The notes under the pieces were generated by a model, which was given only the letters and a program-made list of their open reading frames with translations, had not been told where the DNA came from and did no database searches. Both the position numbers and the translations under genes were made by a program. DNA of 33,878 nucleotides from Bathymodiolus platifrons methanotrophic gill symbiont (lineage in GTDB: Bacteria; Pseudomonadota; Gammaproteobacteria; Methylococcales; Methylomonadaceae): NCBI RefSeq assembly GCF_002189065.1, contig NZ_BDMN01000129.1, forward strand, positions 1 to 33,878, read 5' to 3'. This document shows, piece after piece, positions 25,512 through 33,488 of this stretch; the stretch's first letter is position 1, and every line of letters begins with the position of its first letter.

Positions 25512-25920
25512 TTTGTAAATATCCTGTATTATTTCAATCACCGAAACATATCCCTTTATGTATAAATTTTTGGAGCCAGTATGCGCATTGCATTACTCAT
25601 AATTTTGTCTTTTTGCTTTAGCCCAGCCCAGGCAGTTTTTAATATCAAACAAGTTGCTCAGGGAATTTATGTTCATCAAGGGCTTATAGAATTACCTGAT
25701 GTACATAATCACGATGCCATAGCCAATATTGGCTTTATTGTTGGTAAGAGCTGTGTTGCTGTGATTGATAGTGGTGGCTCTCCAGAACAAGGGCGTTTAT
25801 TAAAGAAAACAGTTGAAAAAATCACCTCGGTTCCTATTTGCTATGTGATTAATACTCATGTTCATTCTGACCATATTTTTGGCAATAGGGCATTTAATAA
25901 CATCAACAATATTAAATATA
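25512..25920 (+). repeat. 409-bp direct duplication, first copy (second at 26125-26533)
   Basis: 25512-25920 and 26125-26533 appear identical. They span the promoter region and the first ~113 codons of the metallohydrolase gene. The 204-bp MITE fills the whole gap between them. No 8-bp target duplication is present at this MITE, unlike the other two. Confidence 0.93.
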
Positions 25921-25937
25921 CTGAAGTTTCCCAATAA
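25581..25937 (+). pseudogene. truncated duplicate of the quinoprotein-relay metallohydrolase
   Basis: The first 113 codons of the gene at 26194, including the signal peptide (LLIILSFCFSPAQA) and zinc motif NTHVHSDH, run into the MITE and end as NIKYTEVSQ. It keeps the same upstream sequence and may still be transcribed. A secreted fragment with only part of the zinc site is unlikely to be active. Confidence 0.9.
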
Positions 25938-26124
25938 TTATTTATGGTAAAATTGAAACTATGCTACAACTATATGAAAAAAATAGTCTTTTCATTCGTT
26001 TCAAATGCTATTGCCTAAGGGGAATTAAGTAGGGGTTTGCTATAAACATGGCAAAACCACCTAAAATAAACCTCGATACACCAGCATTGTGTATTTCAGC
26101 TACTCAATAATTGGGAAACTTCAG
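25921..26124 (+). mobile_element. 204-bp MITE, copy 2
   Basis: Same inverted ends (CTGAAGTTTCCCAAT) and interior as copy 1, with a seven-A tract where copy 1 has six. It separates the two 409-bp direct duplications exactly. Confidence 0.92.
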
Positions 26125-27025
26125 TTTGTAAATATCCTGTATTATTTCAATCACCGAAACATATCCCTTTATGTATAAATTTTTGGAGCCAGTATGCGCA
26201 TTGCATTACTCATAATTTTGTCTTTTTGCTTTAGCCCAGCCCAGGCAGTTTTTAATATCAAACAAGTTGCTCAGGGAATTTATGTTCATCAAGGGCTTAT
26301 AGAATTACCTGATGTACATAATCACGATGCCATAGCCAATATTGGCTTTATTGTTGGTAAGAGCTGTGTTGCTGTGATTGATAGTGGTGGCTCTCCAGAA
26401 CAAGGGCGTTTATTAAAGAAAACAGTTGAAAAAATCACCTCGGTTCCTATTTGCTATGTGATTAATACTCATGTTCATTCTGACCATATTTTTGGCAATA
26501 GGGCATTTAATAACATCAACAATATTAAATATATTGGCCATGAAAAATTAAGCAGGGCTATGTCGGCAAGAGGGCCCTTTTATATTGCATGCTCTGAAGA
26601 ACAGGTAGCTGTTAAATTAACAGAAAAGGATATTATTCCTCCGACTATTGCGGTTAAAAATAACTATAAATTAGATTTAGGAGGGCGAGTGTTAATTTTA
26701 AAGGCCCACCCAACCGCACATACCGATAATGATTTATCAGTATTTGATAAAAAAACCAATACTATGTGGTTATCAGATCTGTTATTTATCGGGCATCTAC
26801 CTGTTTTAGATGGTAGCTTGCAAGGCTGGTTACAGGAAATTAGGAAGTTAGAAAAACGCCAGTTTGATGTTGTGATTCCAGGACATGGCCCAATAGTCAG
26901 AGACTGACCTGAAAGCATGCAGCCACAAAAACAATACCTACAGGAACTGCAGACGGCTATTCGAGCTCAGGTTAAACAAGGAGTCTATATGGAAGATGCT
27001 ATTAAAAATGTTGGTTTTTCAGCTA

Positions 27026-27229
27026 CTGAAGTTTCCCAATTATTGAGTAGCTGAAATACACAATGCTGGTGTATCGAGGTTTATTTTAGGTGGTTTTGCC
27101 ATGTTTATAGCAAACCCCTACTTAATTCCCCTTAGGCAATAGCATTTGAAACGAATGAAAAGACTATTTTTTTCATATAGTTGTAGCATAGTTTCAATTT
27201 TACCATAAATAATTATTGGGAAACTTCAG
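27026..27229 (-). mobile_element. 204-bp MITE, copy 3, with 8-bp target duplication
   Basis: Inverse copy of the element. TTCAGCTA is present on both sides (27018-27025 and 27230-27237). It interrupts the metallohydrolase coding region after NVGFSA; removal of the MITE and one repeat restores TTTTCAGCTAAAGAC in frame. Confidence 0.93.
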
Positions 27230-27244
27230 TTCAGCTAAAGACCA

Positions 27245-27545
27245 GCGGGGAGTCGCTATTTTTGCGAAAGCTTGTTTTGGGCATCCCAGCCCAAGCAAGC
27301 GGCAAAAACTTAACGCGACCGCTAATGCCTTCGGCGCCCCAGACGTCCTGCGTACGTGCCACTTCGCCACTACCATCGTAAACTCGGTGCTGGCTTCGTA
27401 ACACTCCCTCAAATGACTGGACGGCGTTTCGGAATGCCTTTTATTTTGTCTCCACCTACGCTAGCGCTACGATTCCGACAAAACAACGGCCCTACGCCTT
27501 CTGGGGACTACCAGCCCTCGCGTTCGCTCTCCATGGCTGGCAGCG
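27245..27545 (+). repeat. 301-bp repeat, copy D
   Basis: Full-length copy, appearing identical to B and C, inserted within the metallohydrolase gene. Its GGCTGGCAGCG end joins directly to an inverted, diverged relative (27546-27836). Confidence 0.97.
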
Positions 27546-27836
27546 GTCGCTGAAAATCCTGGAAACGGAGCTTAAGCGAAGTGAAGATTTTTAGTCCGTG
27601 ATAGCGATAGGGCCGGGTGTTTTCTCGAAGCGTCTTTTTGCGTAGAGAAAATACAAGGCATTCCGACATCGCGTCAAGCCATTTGAGGTAACTAAATAAA
27701 AACCCCTCTAGGGTTTTTATAAGTGGACGCAGGGCGAATCAGGGCATCGCAGATTTTAATCAGTCCCGTTAAGCTTTTGCCGCGAACTTGGGCTTGGACG
27801 CCCAAAATGAGCTTTCGCAAAAGTAGGGACTCCCCG
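27546..27836 (-). repeat. diverged relative of the 301-bp repeat, inverted (D')
   Basis: Read on the minus strand it starts CGGGGAGTCCCTACTTTTGC and shares the block order of the 301-bp element: GCGAAAGCT, TTTTGGGC, AGCCCAAG, GCGGCAAAA, CTTAACG, CCTGCGTCC, CCTCAAATGGCTTGACGCG, TCGGAATGCCTT. Many intervening bases differ. It also contains a terminator-like hairpin (AAAAACCCCTCTAGGGTTTT, 27700-27719). With copy D it makes a ~590-bp composite whose two outer ends are both CGGGGAGTC facing outward. Confidence 0.8.
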
Positions 27837-27918
27837 AGGCAATTATTTAATGATTTTCATAAGAAAAATATTAGCAGCGCTTATGCTGAAATAGAGTGGG
27901 AAGACTAACTTTTATCAT

Positions 27919-29226
27919 ATGAGTTTACGCTATCAAATAAATCTGAGAATCTTTTTTTCTGCCATTGGGATTTTGTTACTCGGTGGGTCAATAACTATCT
28001 GGCAGGCCCGAAATGCCGTTAATGATGAAGTCGCTTCTTCGATTAAATTAGCCGTACAGCTGATTGAATTTAGTTATAAAAACAATAGCTCCTTAAACTT
28101 AAATGGTGGAGTGTGGCTTACACAGCTTAATTCACTAAATGCCATTCGGCACTTAAATATCCAATTAAAAAAACCTTCAGGGCAGGTTGTTAGTCTGGTA
28201 AAGCATAACTATCAGGAAGGACAACAGGAATTGCCTCCCCGCTGGTTTATCAACCTGGTGGGTAGTTCCTATCCGCAAACTGAATATCCTTTTGTTAGCG
28301 CGGATAGTACTCAGTTAATATTAACTATTCAGGCTAACCCTTTAGATGAAATAATTGAAGTCTGGCAAGAGTCAATAGTATTTTTTATCTCTCTTGTCTT
28401 ACTGACCTTGCTGGCATTTATTGCCGTTAATCTGGCATTTAATCAGTCGTTTAAATCAATCGAACAAATTGTTGCCGGGCTAAGAGCAATAGAAAAGGGA
28501 AATTATCAGCAAAAATTACCTATATTCAAGGTCCACGAGTATGACAGTATTGCCAAAGCGATTAATCATATGACCCATAAATTAAGCGACATTCAACAGG
28601 AAAACAGTGCTTTAACTAAAAATTCTCTGGCTATTCAGGAACAGGAACGGCAACGTCTTGCGCAGGAACTGCATGATGAATTAGGACAATCTCTGACAGC
28701 GATTAAGGTTATGGCAGTAGCAGCGCGACACCCAACATCAGATGTCCAGCAAATTACTCAATCCATAGGTGAAATTTGTGATCATTTAATAGAGGTTGTG
28801 CGTAGCATGATGTATCAATTGCACCCATTGATATTAACTGAGCTGGGTTTACAAGCGGCAATAGATGATATGCTGAAGCACTGGAAAGACAGAAACCCGG
28901 GACTAAGTTTATCAGCTAAATGTACAGATGAGGTGGACACTCTGCAACAGCCAGTCTCGATTCATTTATTCAGAGTAATTCAGGAATGTTTGACTAATAT
29001 TGTACGTCACGCTGATGCACAACATGTTGAAATAAATCTATATATTAAACAAAACAAAGTTTATTTATCTGTAAAAGATGATGGTAAGGGTTGTGATATG
29101 GATAAAATCAAATCGGGATTTGGTTTGCGTGGTATGCAGGAGAGAATTAAAACCCTGGAAGGTGAACTGATAGTTAGTTCAAGCCTGCAGCAGGGTATGA
29201 CCATAACAGCGATTATTCCACAATAA
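27919..29226 (+). CDS. MoxY/LapD-type sensor histidine kinase (HisKA_3)
   Basis: 435 aa. TM1 (11-29), a periplasmic LapD/MoxY-like region (30-150), TM2 (152-174), then a HAMP-like linker and coiled coil to ~240. The phosphoacceptor is H252 in ELHDELGQSLTAIK, typical of NarL-type kinases, followed by an HATPase domain with N-box CLTNIVRHA and G-boxes DDGKGCD and GFGLRGMQERI. Together with the response regulator (1-nt overlap, TAATG) this is a two-component system. Its place between quinoprotein-relay genes suggests control of PQQ alcohol oxidation, as with MoxYX/FlhSR in other methylotrophs; that link is inference. It is intact. Confidence 0.88.
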   Translation: MSLRYQINLRIFFSAIGILLLGGSITIWQARNAVNDEVASSIKLAVQLIEFSYKNNSSLNLNGGVWLTQLNSLNAIRHLNIQLKKPSGQVVSLVKHNYQEGQQELPPRWFINLVGSSYPQTEYPFVSADSTQLILTIQANPLDEIIEVWQESIVFFISLVLLTLLAFIAVNLAFNQSFKSIEQIVAGLRAIEKGNYQQKLPIFKVHEYDSIAKAINHMTHKLSDIQQENSALTKNSLAIQEQERQRLAQELHDELGQSLTAIKVMAVAARHPTSDVQQITQSIGEICDHLIEVVRSMMYQLHPLILTELGLQAAIDDMLKHWKDRNPGLSLSAKCTDEVDTLQQPVSIHLFRVIQECLTNIVRHADAQHVEINLYIKQNKVYLSVKDDGKGCDMDKIKSGFGLRGMQERIKTLEGELIVSSSLQQGMTITAIIPQ

Positions 29227-29849
29227 TGAAAATAAGAGTGATTCTGGTAGATGACCATGCAGTAGTACGCGCTGGGTTTAAAATGTTGCTAGCTACTGAT
29301 GCTCAAATAGAAGTAATTGCTGAAGCAGAGCGTGGCGAGCAAGCAATTAAACTCTACCAAGATCAGCAGCCCGATATCATGGTAATGGATATTTCTATGC
29401 CAGGCATTGGTGGTCTTGAGGCAATACGTCGTATATGTGCTCGTGATAATCAGGCTAAAATCCTGGTATTCAGTGTGCATAATGAACAGGTATATATCAA
29501 TCAAGCGATTAAAGCCGGTGCTAAAGGTTTTATTAGTAAAAATAGTGCTGCCGATATTTTAATTGATGCTATACAGCATATTGTCAAAGATGGGCGTTAT
29601 ATAGAAGAGGGCTTGATGCCCGCAATGCCATCTGATTATCAACAGACGATTGATACACTTTCACCTAGGGAATTTGATATTTTTTTATTGCTAGCCAAAG
29701 GCCGTACAGCACATAAAATTTCTGAGGAGTTGTGTCTGGGCTATAAGACTGTGGCTAATTACAGTACCCAGATAAAGAAAAAATTAAATGTCACAACAGT
29801 TGCAGAGCTAGCTCATATTGCGCTATTGTACGGCGTAGTAAATCACTAA
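29226..29849 (+). CDS. NarL/LuxR-family response regulator
   Basis: 207 aa. Receiver domain with acidic pair D9/D10 (VDDHAVVRAGF), phosphoacceptor D55 (VMDISMPGIGG) and conserved K105 (GFISKNS). The C-terminal LuxR helix-turn-helix reads LSPREFDIFLLLAKG...KTVANYSTQIKKKLNV. It is partner of the overlapping kinase. The next gene, the SoxYZ-like carrier, starts 20 bp later and is probably co-transcribed. Confidence 0.93.
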   Translation: MKIRVILVDDHAVVRAGFKMLLATDAQIEVIAEAERGEQAIKLYQDQQPDIMVMDISMPGIGGLEAIRRICARDNQAKILVFSVHNEQVYINQAIKAGAKGFISKNSAADILIDAIQHIVKDGRYIEEGLMPAMPSDYQQTIDTLSPREFDIFLLLAKGRTAHKISEELCLGYKTVANYSTQIKKKLNVTTVAELAHIALLYGVVNH

Positions 29850-29869
29850 ATGCTTATATAGGCGTTTTT

Positions 29870-30702
29870 ATGACAGGACAAAAGAACTATTTACTTTTGC
29901 TGATACTTTTTGCATTACCCAGTTTATCGTATGCTGCAAAAGATGAAACTATCTGGAAACAGGTATTAAAGCCAGAATACTTTGCCGGGAAGACGGTTCA
30001 GCAAGGTGATAATATTATTCAGCTAACAACCCCTGTACGGGCTGAAGACCCAGCTCTGGTGCCAATCAAAGTAACGGCTAACTTAATCCAGACGAAAGAT
30101 ACTTATATTAAGCGGATTGTATTGTTGATCGATAAAACCCCAGTGCCTTTAATTGGTGAATTTGAATTTACTCCAGGAGTGGTAAGGCCGATATTGCTAT
30201 GCGTGTTCGAGTAAATACCTATAGTTATATTCGAGCAATTGCTGAAATGAACAATGGTGATTTGTTTATGGTTAAAAAGTGTGTCAAAGCTAGTGGTGGC
30301 TGCTCAGCACCAATTGGTGCCGATTATGATGCGGCAATGCAACGCCTGGGAAAAATGAAATTTAGACTGGATAATAAAATACAAGATGGCAAGCCAACGA
30401 TGGCGCAGTTATTAATTAGTCATCCCAACATAACTGGTATGCAAATGGATCAGGTGACCCGTTTTAAAAGAAGGGCACACTTTATCAAGCAAATAAAAGT
30501 CTCCTTTAATGGCAAGCCTATTTTGACAGCTAAAACAGATATTGCTATTAGTACTGATCCAAATTTCCGGTTTTATTTTGTTCCCACTGCAAAAGGGGAG
30601 TTAAAAGCTGAATTTACTGATACTTCCTGTGAAAGTCCGGTTAGCCGAAGTGTTTGTCAGCCCGGTAAAACGTACACTAAATCCTATACAGTCACTCCTT
30701 AA
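29870..30702 (+). pseudogene. quinoprotein dehydrogenase-associated SoxYZ-like carrier, one frameshift
   Basis: The signal peptide (LLLLILFALPSLSYA) is followed by a SoxY-like region (PVRAEDPALVPIKVT, IKRIVLLIDKTPVPLIGEFEF) and, in another frame from about 30199, the rest (MRVRVNTYSYIRAIAEMNNG, CVKASGGCSAPIG, and a SoxZ-like C-terminal half with HPNITGMQMDQVTR). Restoring one G at about 30181 (GTGGGTAAGGCC instead of GTGGTAAGGCC) joins the frames as GVGKADIAMRVRV. The fusion of SoxY-like and SoxZ-like halves is typical of carriers that act with periplasmic PQQ dehydrogenases. Since the lesion is a homopolymer base, the gene may be intact in the organism. Confidence 0.85.
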
Positions 30703-30716
30703 AAGTCTAAGTTAAT

Positions 30717-30737
30717 GTAGAGCGGACTTTAGTCCGC
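30717..30737. repeat. short REP-like hairpin
   Basis: GTAGAGCGGACTTTAGTCCGC, the same 21-bp unit as at 15244-15264 with one base different. It lies 14 bp after the SoxYZ-like gene and may also act as a transcript-end hairpin. Confidence 0.7.
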
Positions 30738-30928
30738 TTTATAAAAAAACTTTCCTCAACCTCCGTGAAAATTGGAGTATAGTGAAAAGCGTAATTTAAA
30801 CTTTATTCTCCGCTCGGCCATGTTTCGTTTTTTATTAAATAAAGTTACCGCAACAACGCTTAGTAAATTTAGGCTGTAAAATATCGAAAAGGTGGTTGTA
30901 CGAAGTATATATATATTGGAGCTAAGCT

Positions 30929-31309
30929 ATGAACATTAATAAATTGATAATGGTTTTTATCCTTACTGTATTTAGTAGTAATTTATTAGCATACGGAAGT
31001 AGCAGCAGTAGTAAAAAGGCTTGTACAAAACCTAAATTCACACAATTCACACCCCCTCATTTAGCCGTTGTCGCAGTTCAATCGGAGTTTTCATTCCAGG
31101 CTTCAATGCTGACTAATCCTGATACTATCAAAGTCAGTGTAAAAAAAATCCCAGTTGAAGTCACCATCAATAAAGAAAACAATGCCTATTCAGTTTCAGG
31201 AAAACTCCCGGAATCTCTAACGGGTACTTATGCCAGAATTAAAATTGATGCGAATGGTACAAATAATTGTAAGGGGAGTGATGGTTGGCTTTTGAATATT
31301 GAAGGTTAA
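30929..31309 (+). CDS. small secreted protein of unknown function
   Basis: 126 aa. A signal peptide (LIMVFILTVFSSNLLA) is followed by a serine run and a short domain with KACTKPKFTQFTPPHL and ...TNNCKGSDGW, so two cysteines may form a disulfide. The middle (FSFQASMLTNPDTIKVSVKK) has the alternating pattern of an Ig-like beta-sandwich. I do not recognise the family. TTGGAGCTAAGCT precedes the ATG (GGAG ribosome site). It is intact. Confidence 0.65.
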   Translation: MNINKLIMVFILTVFSSNLLAYGSSSSSKKACTKPKFTQFTPPHLAVVAVQSEFSFQASMLTNPDTIKVSVKKIPVEVTINKENNAYSVSGKLPESLTGTYARIKIDANGTNNCKGSDGWLLNIEG

Positions 31310-31490
31310 TTTATTTGTTCTTTCTCGATTCTTCTATGAAGCGACTTTCAAAAGCGTTCTGGGCGGTTTTCGGTTTTAACTATATTCTATAGTTAGCTGA
31401 GTATTTTTGCGCGGTTTGGCATTAATTTACTTCTCTGCTTTTGCTTCAATGTCAGTTTAAATAGAAGGATTGAAAAGCCCAAAACTTTGT
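31310..31490. other. gene-free stretch
   Basis: Nothing recognisable between the secreted-protein gene and the REP hairpin at 31491. AT-rich, no clear terminator. Confidence 0.5.
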
Positions 31491-31568
31491 GTAGCCCGTA
31501 TGAAGATTGCGTAATACGGGAAAGTGAGTACGCTACTTTTCCTGTATTACGCAATCCATACAGGCTAC
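31491..31568. repeat. REP-like long hairpin (GTAGCCCGTATGAAG type)
   Basis: Arms of about 32 nt, GTAGCCCGTATGAAGATTGC and its near-complement ending CATACAGGCTAC, with an internal GCGTAATACGGG/CTGTATTACGC pairing and a 13-nt loop. It is a different REP type from the ones around the RAYT gene. Confidence 0.85.
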
Positions 31569-31730
31569 ATTAAATAAGGCTATGTCTGCATTAGCTGTTG
31601 GTAAGACTTAAAGGCCAATGATTACTGGCATTTAACTATTACTATGACTCACGTAAAAACAATGACTTAGGTGGTCGCCAACACTTAATGAGTACATAGC
31701 CTTAAATAACGTTCGCTACCGTTACTCTAG
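31569..31730. other. gene-free stretch bounded by a distant inverted repeat
   Basis: AAGGCTATGT (31576-31585) and ACATAGCCTT (31694-31703) are inverted copies about 108 bp apart, so this may be a small decayed element. No gene. Confidence 0.4.
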
Positions 31731-32042
31731 TTAATTCTTTTTAGTTCTGAGTTGATAATTCCCTTTATTGATACCTGTAAAATAGTGATCCAGTAACGGA
31801 TGATTAAGCACTGAAATATCATCACTTATTTCAAGGTTACGTTCGGCAACATAGGTCTGATGATTTGAGTTATCAACTAACACATGGTACCAGGGCTGAT
31901 CTTTTGGAGGGTGACTTCGGGCTACTTGATCGTACCATTGTTCACTTCCCAGAAATTTGTAATCGACATCAATAACTACACCACGATAGTTGAATAACTG
32001 GTGCTGTATTATTTTCCCAATGGAAAACTTGGCTTCATTCAT
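31731..32042 (-). CDS. hspQ: heat shock protein HspQ
   Basis: 103 aa, full length for HspQ/YccV. FSIGKIIQHQLFNYRGVVIDVD and the PWYHVLVDNSNHQTYVAERNL pattern are diagnostic. In E. coli HspQ stimulates Lon and binds hemimethylated DNA. It stands alone between gene-poor regions. It is intact. Confidence 0.95.
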   Translation of the reverse strand: MNEAKFSIGKIIQHQLFNYRGVVIDVDYKFLGSEQWYDQVARSHPPKDQPWYHVLVDNSNHQTYVAERNLEISDDISVLNHPLLDHYFTGINKGNYQLRTKKN

Positions 32043-32471
32043 TATTCACGCTCCAGCGTTGATTACTGCTAATGATTATAAGCATATAAATATTGGCAAG
32101 AATTATATTTTGATTTTATCCAGGTAATTATTGATTCTAACTTCAGAGCACCAGACCTCTACCTTTACATAAATCCCCCCAGTTAAGTATTAAATTACAT
32201 TAAAATCAACGAATAACAAACTTTTTGCCCATGAAATTCAAGTAACTCTTTTCATATCCCTCTGATTTTGTAATGATACCCTTTTTACATTATTCGTAGA
32301 CTAACCGAGACTACACTTGCCGGAAAAAACTAATGGCTCAGCGACAACTTCCTATGTTTCCAGAGGGTTCGACAGAAGTAACCCATGATTTAGCTTATTT
32401 GTAATTTCATAAACCTTTTGGATTACAGTAATTTGAGCGCGGAATAAATCTTTAGTTACTTTGTTATTTAA
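32043..32471. other. gene-poor stretch with transposase-like N-terminal remnant
   Basis: About 430 bp. A 23-codon frame at 32333-32404 starts MAQRQLPMFPEGSTEVTHDL, which resembles the start of some helix-turn-helix transposase proteins, and stops at TAA; no more of it is found. The remainder has no credible gene. The right end joins the truncated wecC abruptly. Confidence 0.4.
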
Positions 32472-33414
32472 GCGAATGCCATTGTAGATGTAGTAGGCGT
32501 CGATGTCTCTCAACATGCTGTAGAAACTATAAATCAAGGTAAGATTCATATCGTTGAGCCAGACCTGGATATGCTGGTGCAAAGTGCTGTTACGACGGGA
32601 AAATTAAGAGCAACCCTAGAGCCGGAAGCGGCTGATGTGTTTATGATTGCTGTGCCCACACCTTTTACTGATGGCTTTAAACCTGATGTTTCTTATATAG
32701 AAGCCGCAGTTAAAAAAATTGCTCCAGTACTTGTAAAAGGTAATTTACTGATTCTGGAGTCGACTTCCCCAGTTGGTACAACAGAAAAAATTTCTCAATG
32801 GGTAAGTGAAATAAGACCTGATTTAAGCTTTCCTCACCAATCTGGTGAGCAGGCTGATATTCAAATTGCACATTGTCCAGAACGTGTATTACCAGGCTAT
32901 GTGATTCAAGAGCTGGTATCAAATGACCGGGTAATTGGGGGCTTAACTCCTTATTGTGCGGAGCAGGCAAAATTGTTATACCAGTTATTTGTTAAAGCAG
33001 AATGTATTATTATTGATGCACGCACTGCAGAAATGGCTAAATTAACTGAAAATTCTTTTAGAGATGTCAATATAGCTTTTGCCAATGAATTGTCTATTAT
33101 TTGCGATAAACTCAATATCAATGTCTGGGAATTAATCAAATTAGCTAACCGTCACCCCAGAGTTAATATTTTAAAACCTGGTCCGGGAGTCGGGGGGGCA
33201 CTGTATTGCAGTTGCCCCCTGGTTTATAGTTGATTCTGCACCTGATGAGGCAAGACTGATACGAGCGGCTAGAGAAGTGAATGATGCAAAGCCTGAATTT
33301 GTACTCAATAAGGTTCGACACGTTGCTGAAGAGTTTAAACACCCTAAAATAGCCTTGTTGGACGAAGCCGCTATCGCGGAGAAAAACAGCTTCACCCCTA
33401 AATTTATAGTGTAA
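32472..33414 (+). pseudogene. wecC: UDP-N-acetyl-D-mannosamine dehydrogenase (WecC-like) fragment
   Basis: The reading begins at VVGVDVSQHAVETINQG, missing about the first 25 residues (the GxGxxG dinucleotide loop), with an in-frame TAA just before. It continues DVFMIAVPTPFTDGF, LILESTSPVGTTEKI, CPERVLPG and LTENSFRDVNIAFANE. At about 33191 a run of seven G, where six are expected, shifts GPGVGG-HCIAVAP out of frame. After KIALL the match ends and unrelated codons run to a TAA at 33414. WecC oxidises UDP-ManNAc to UDP-ManNAcA for enterobacterial common antigen or other glycans. The gene is dead at both ends regardless of the indel; no neighbours of a wec cluster are present. Confidence 0.85.
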
Positions 33415-33482
33415 CCTCATTGCCTGTTATATGCATAACAGGTTAATTTGTAAGCTCATTTAACTAGCAAAAATGAGGTTAC
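33411..33482. repeat. inverted repeats upstream of the integrase gene
   Basis: GTAACCTCATT (33411-33421) and AATGAGGTTAC (33472-33482) are exact complements. Between them lies the palindrome CCTGTTAT-ATGC-ATAACAGG (33423-33442). The set sits immediately before the integrase ATG and replaces the end of wecC, so it is probably the border of a mobile element or a recombinase site. Confidence 0.7.
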
Positions 33483-33488
33483 CCTGTT

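Larger units (their letters stand above)
26194..27908 (+). pseudogene. quinoprotein-relay zinc metallohydrolase, broken by a stop and two insertions
   Basis: Signal peptide at 1-18, then a metallo-beta-lactamase fold with NTHVHSDHIF (H93, H95, D97, H98), KAHPTAHTDND and IPGHGP. It resembles the periplasmic metallohydrolases of the quinoprotein relay group found beside SoxYZ-like carriers and PQQ alcohol dehydrogenases. At 26905 GAC-TGA-CCT replaces an expected Trp codon (TGG), a nonsense substitution. Reading on gives ESMQPQKQYLQELQTAI to 27025, where a MITE is inserted, and then the paired 301-bp repeats (27245-27836). The C-terminus QLFNDFHKKNISSAYAEIEW reappears at 27840-27908. The product up to the TGA (237 aa) contains the catalytic domain and could still work. 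Confidence 0.88.

Noticed and set aside
32352-32582. 76-aa minus-strand ORF over the wecC start
   Set aside because: Its first half is antisense to conserved WecC residues; the remainder matches no family I recognise and has no start signal.
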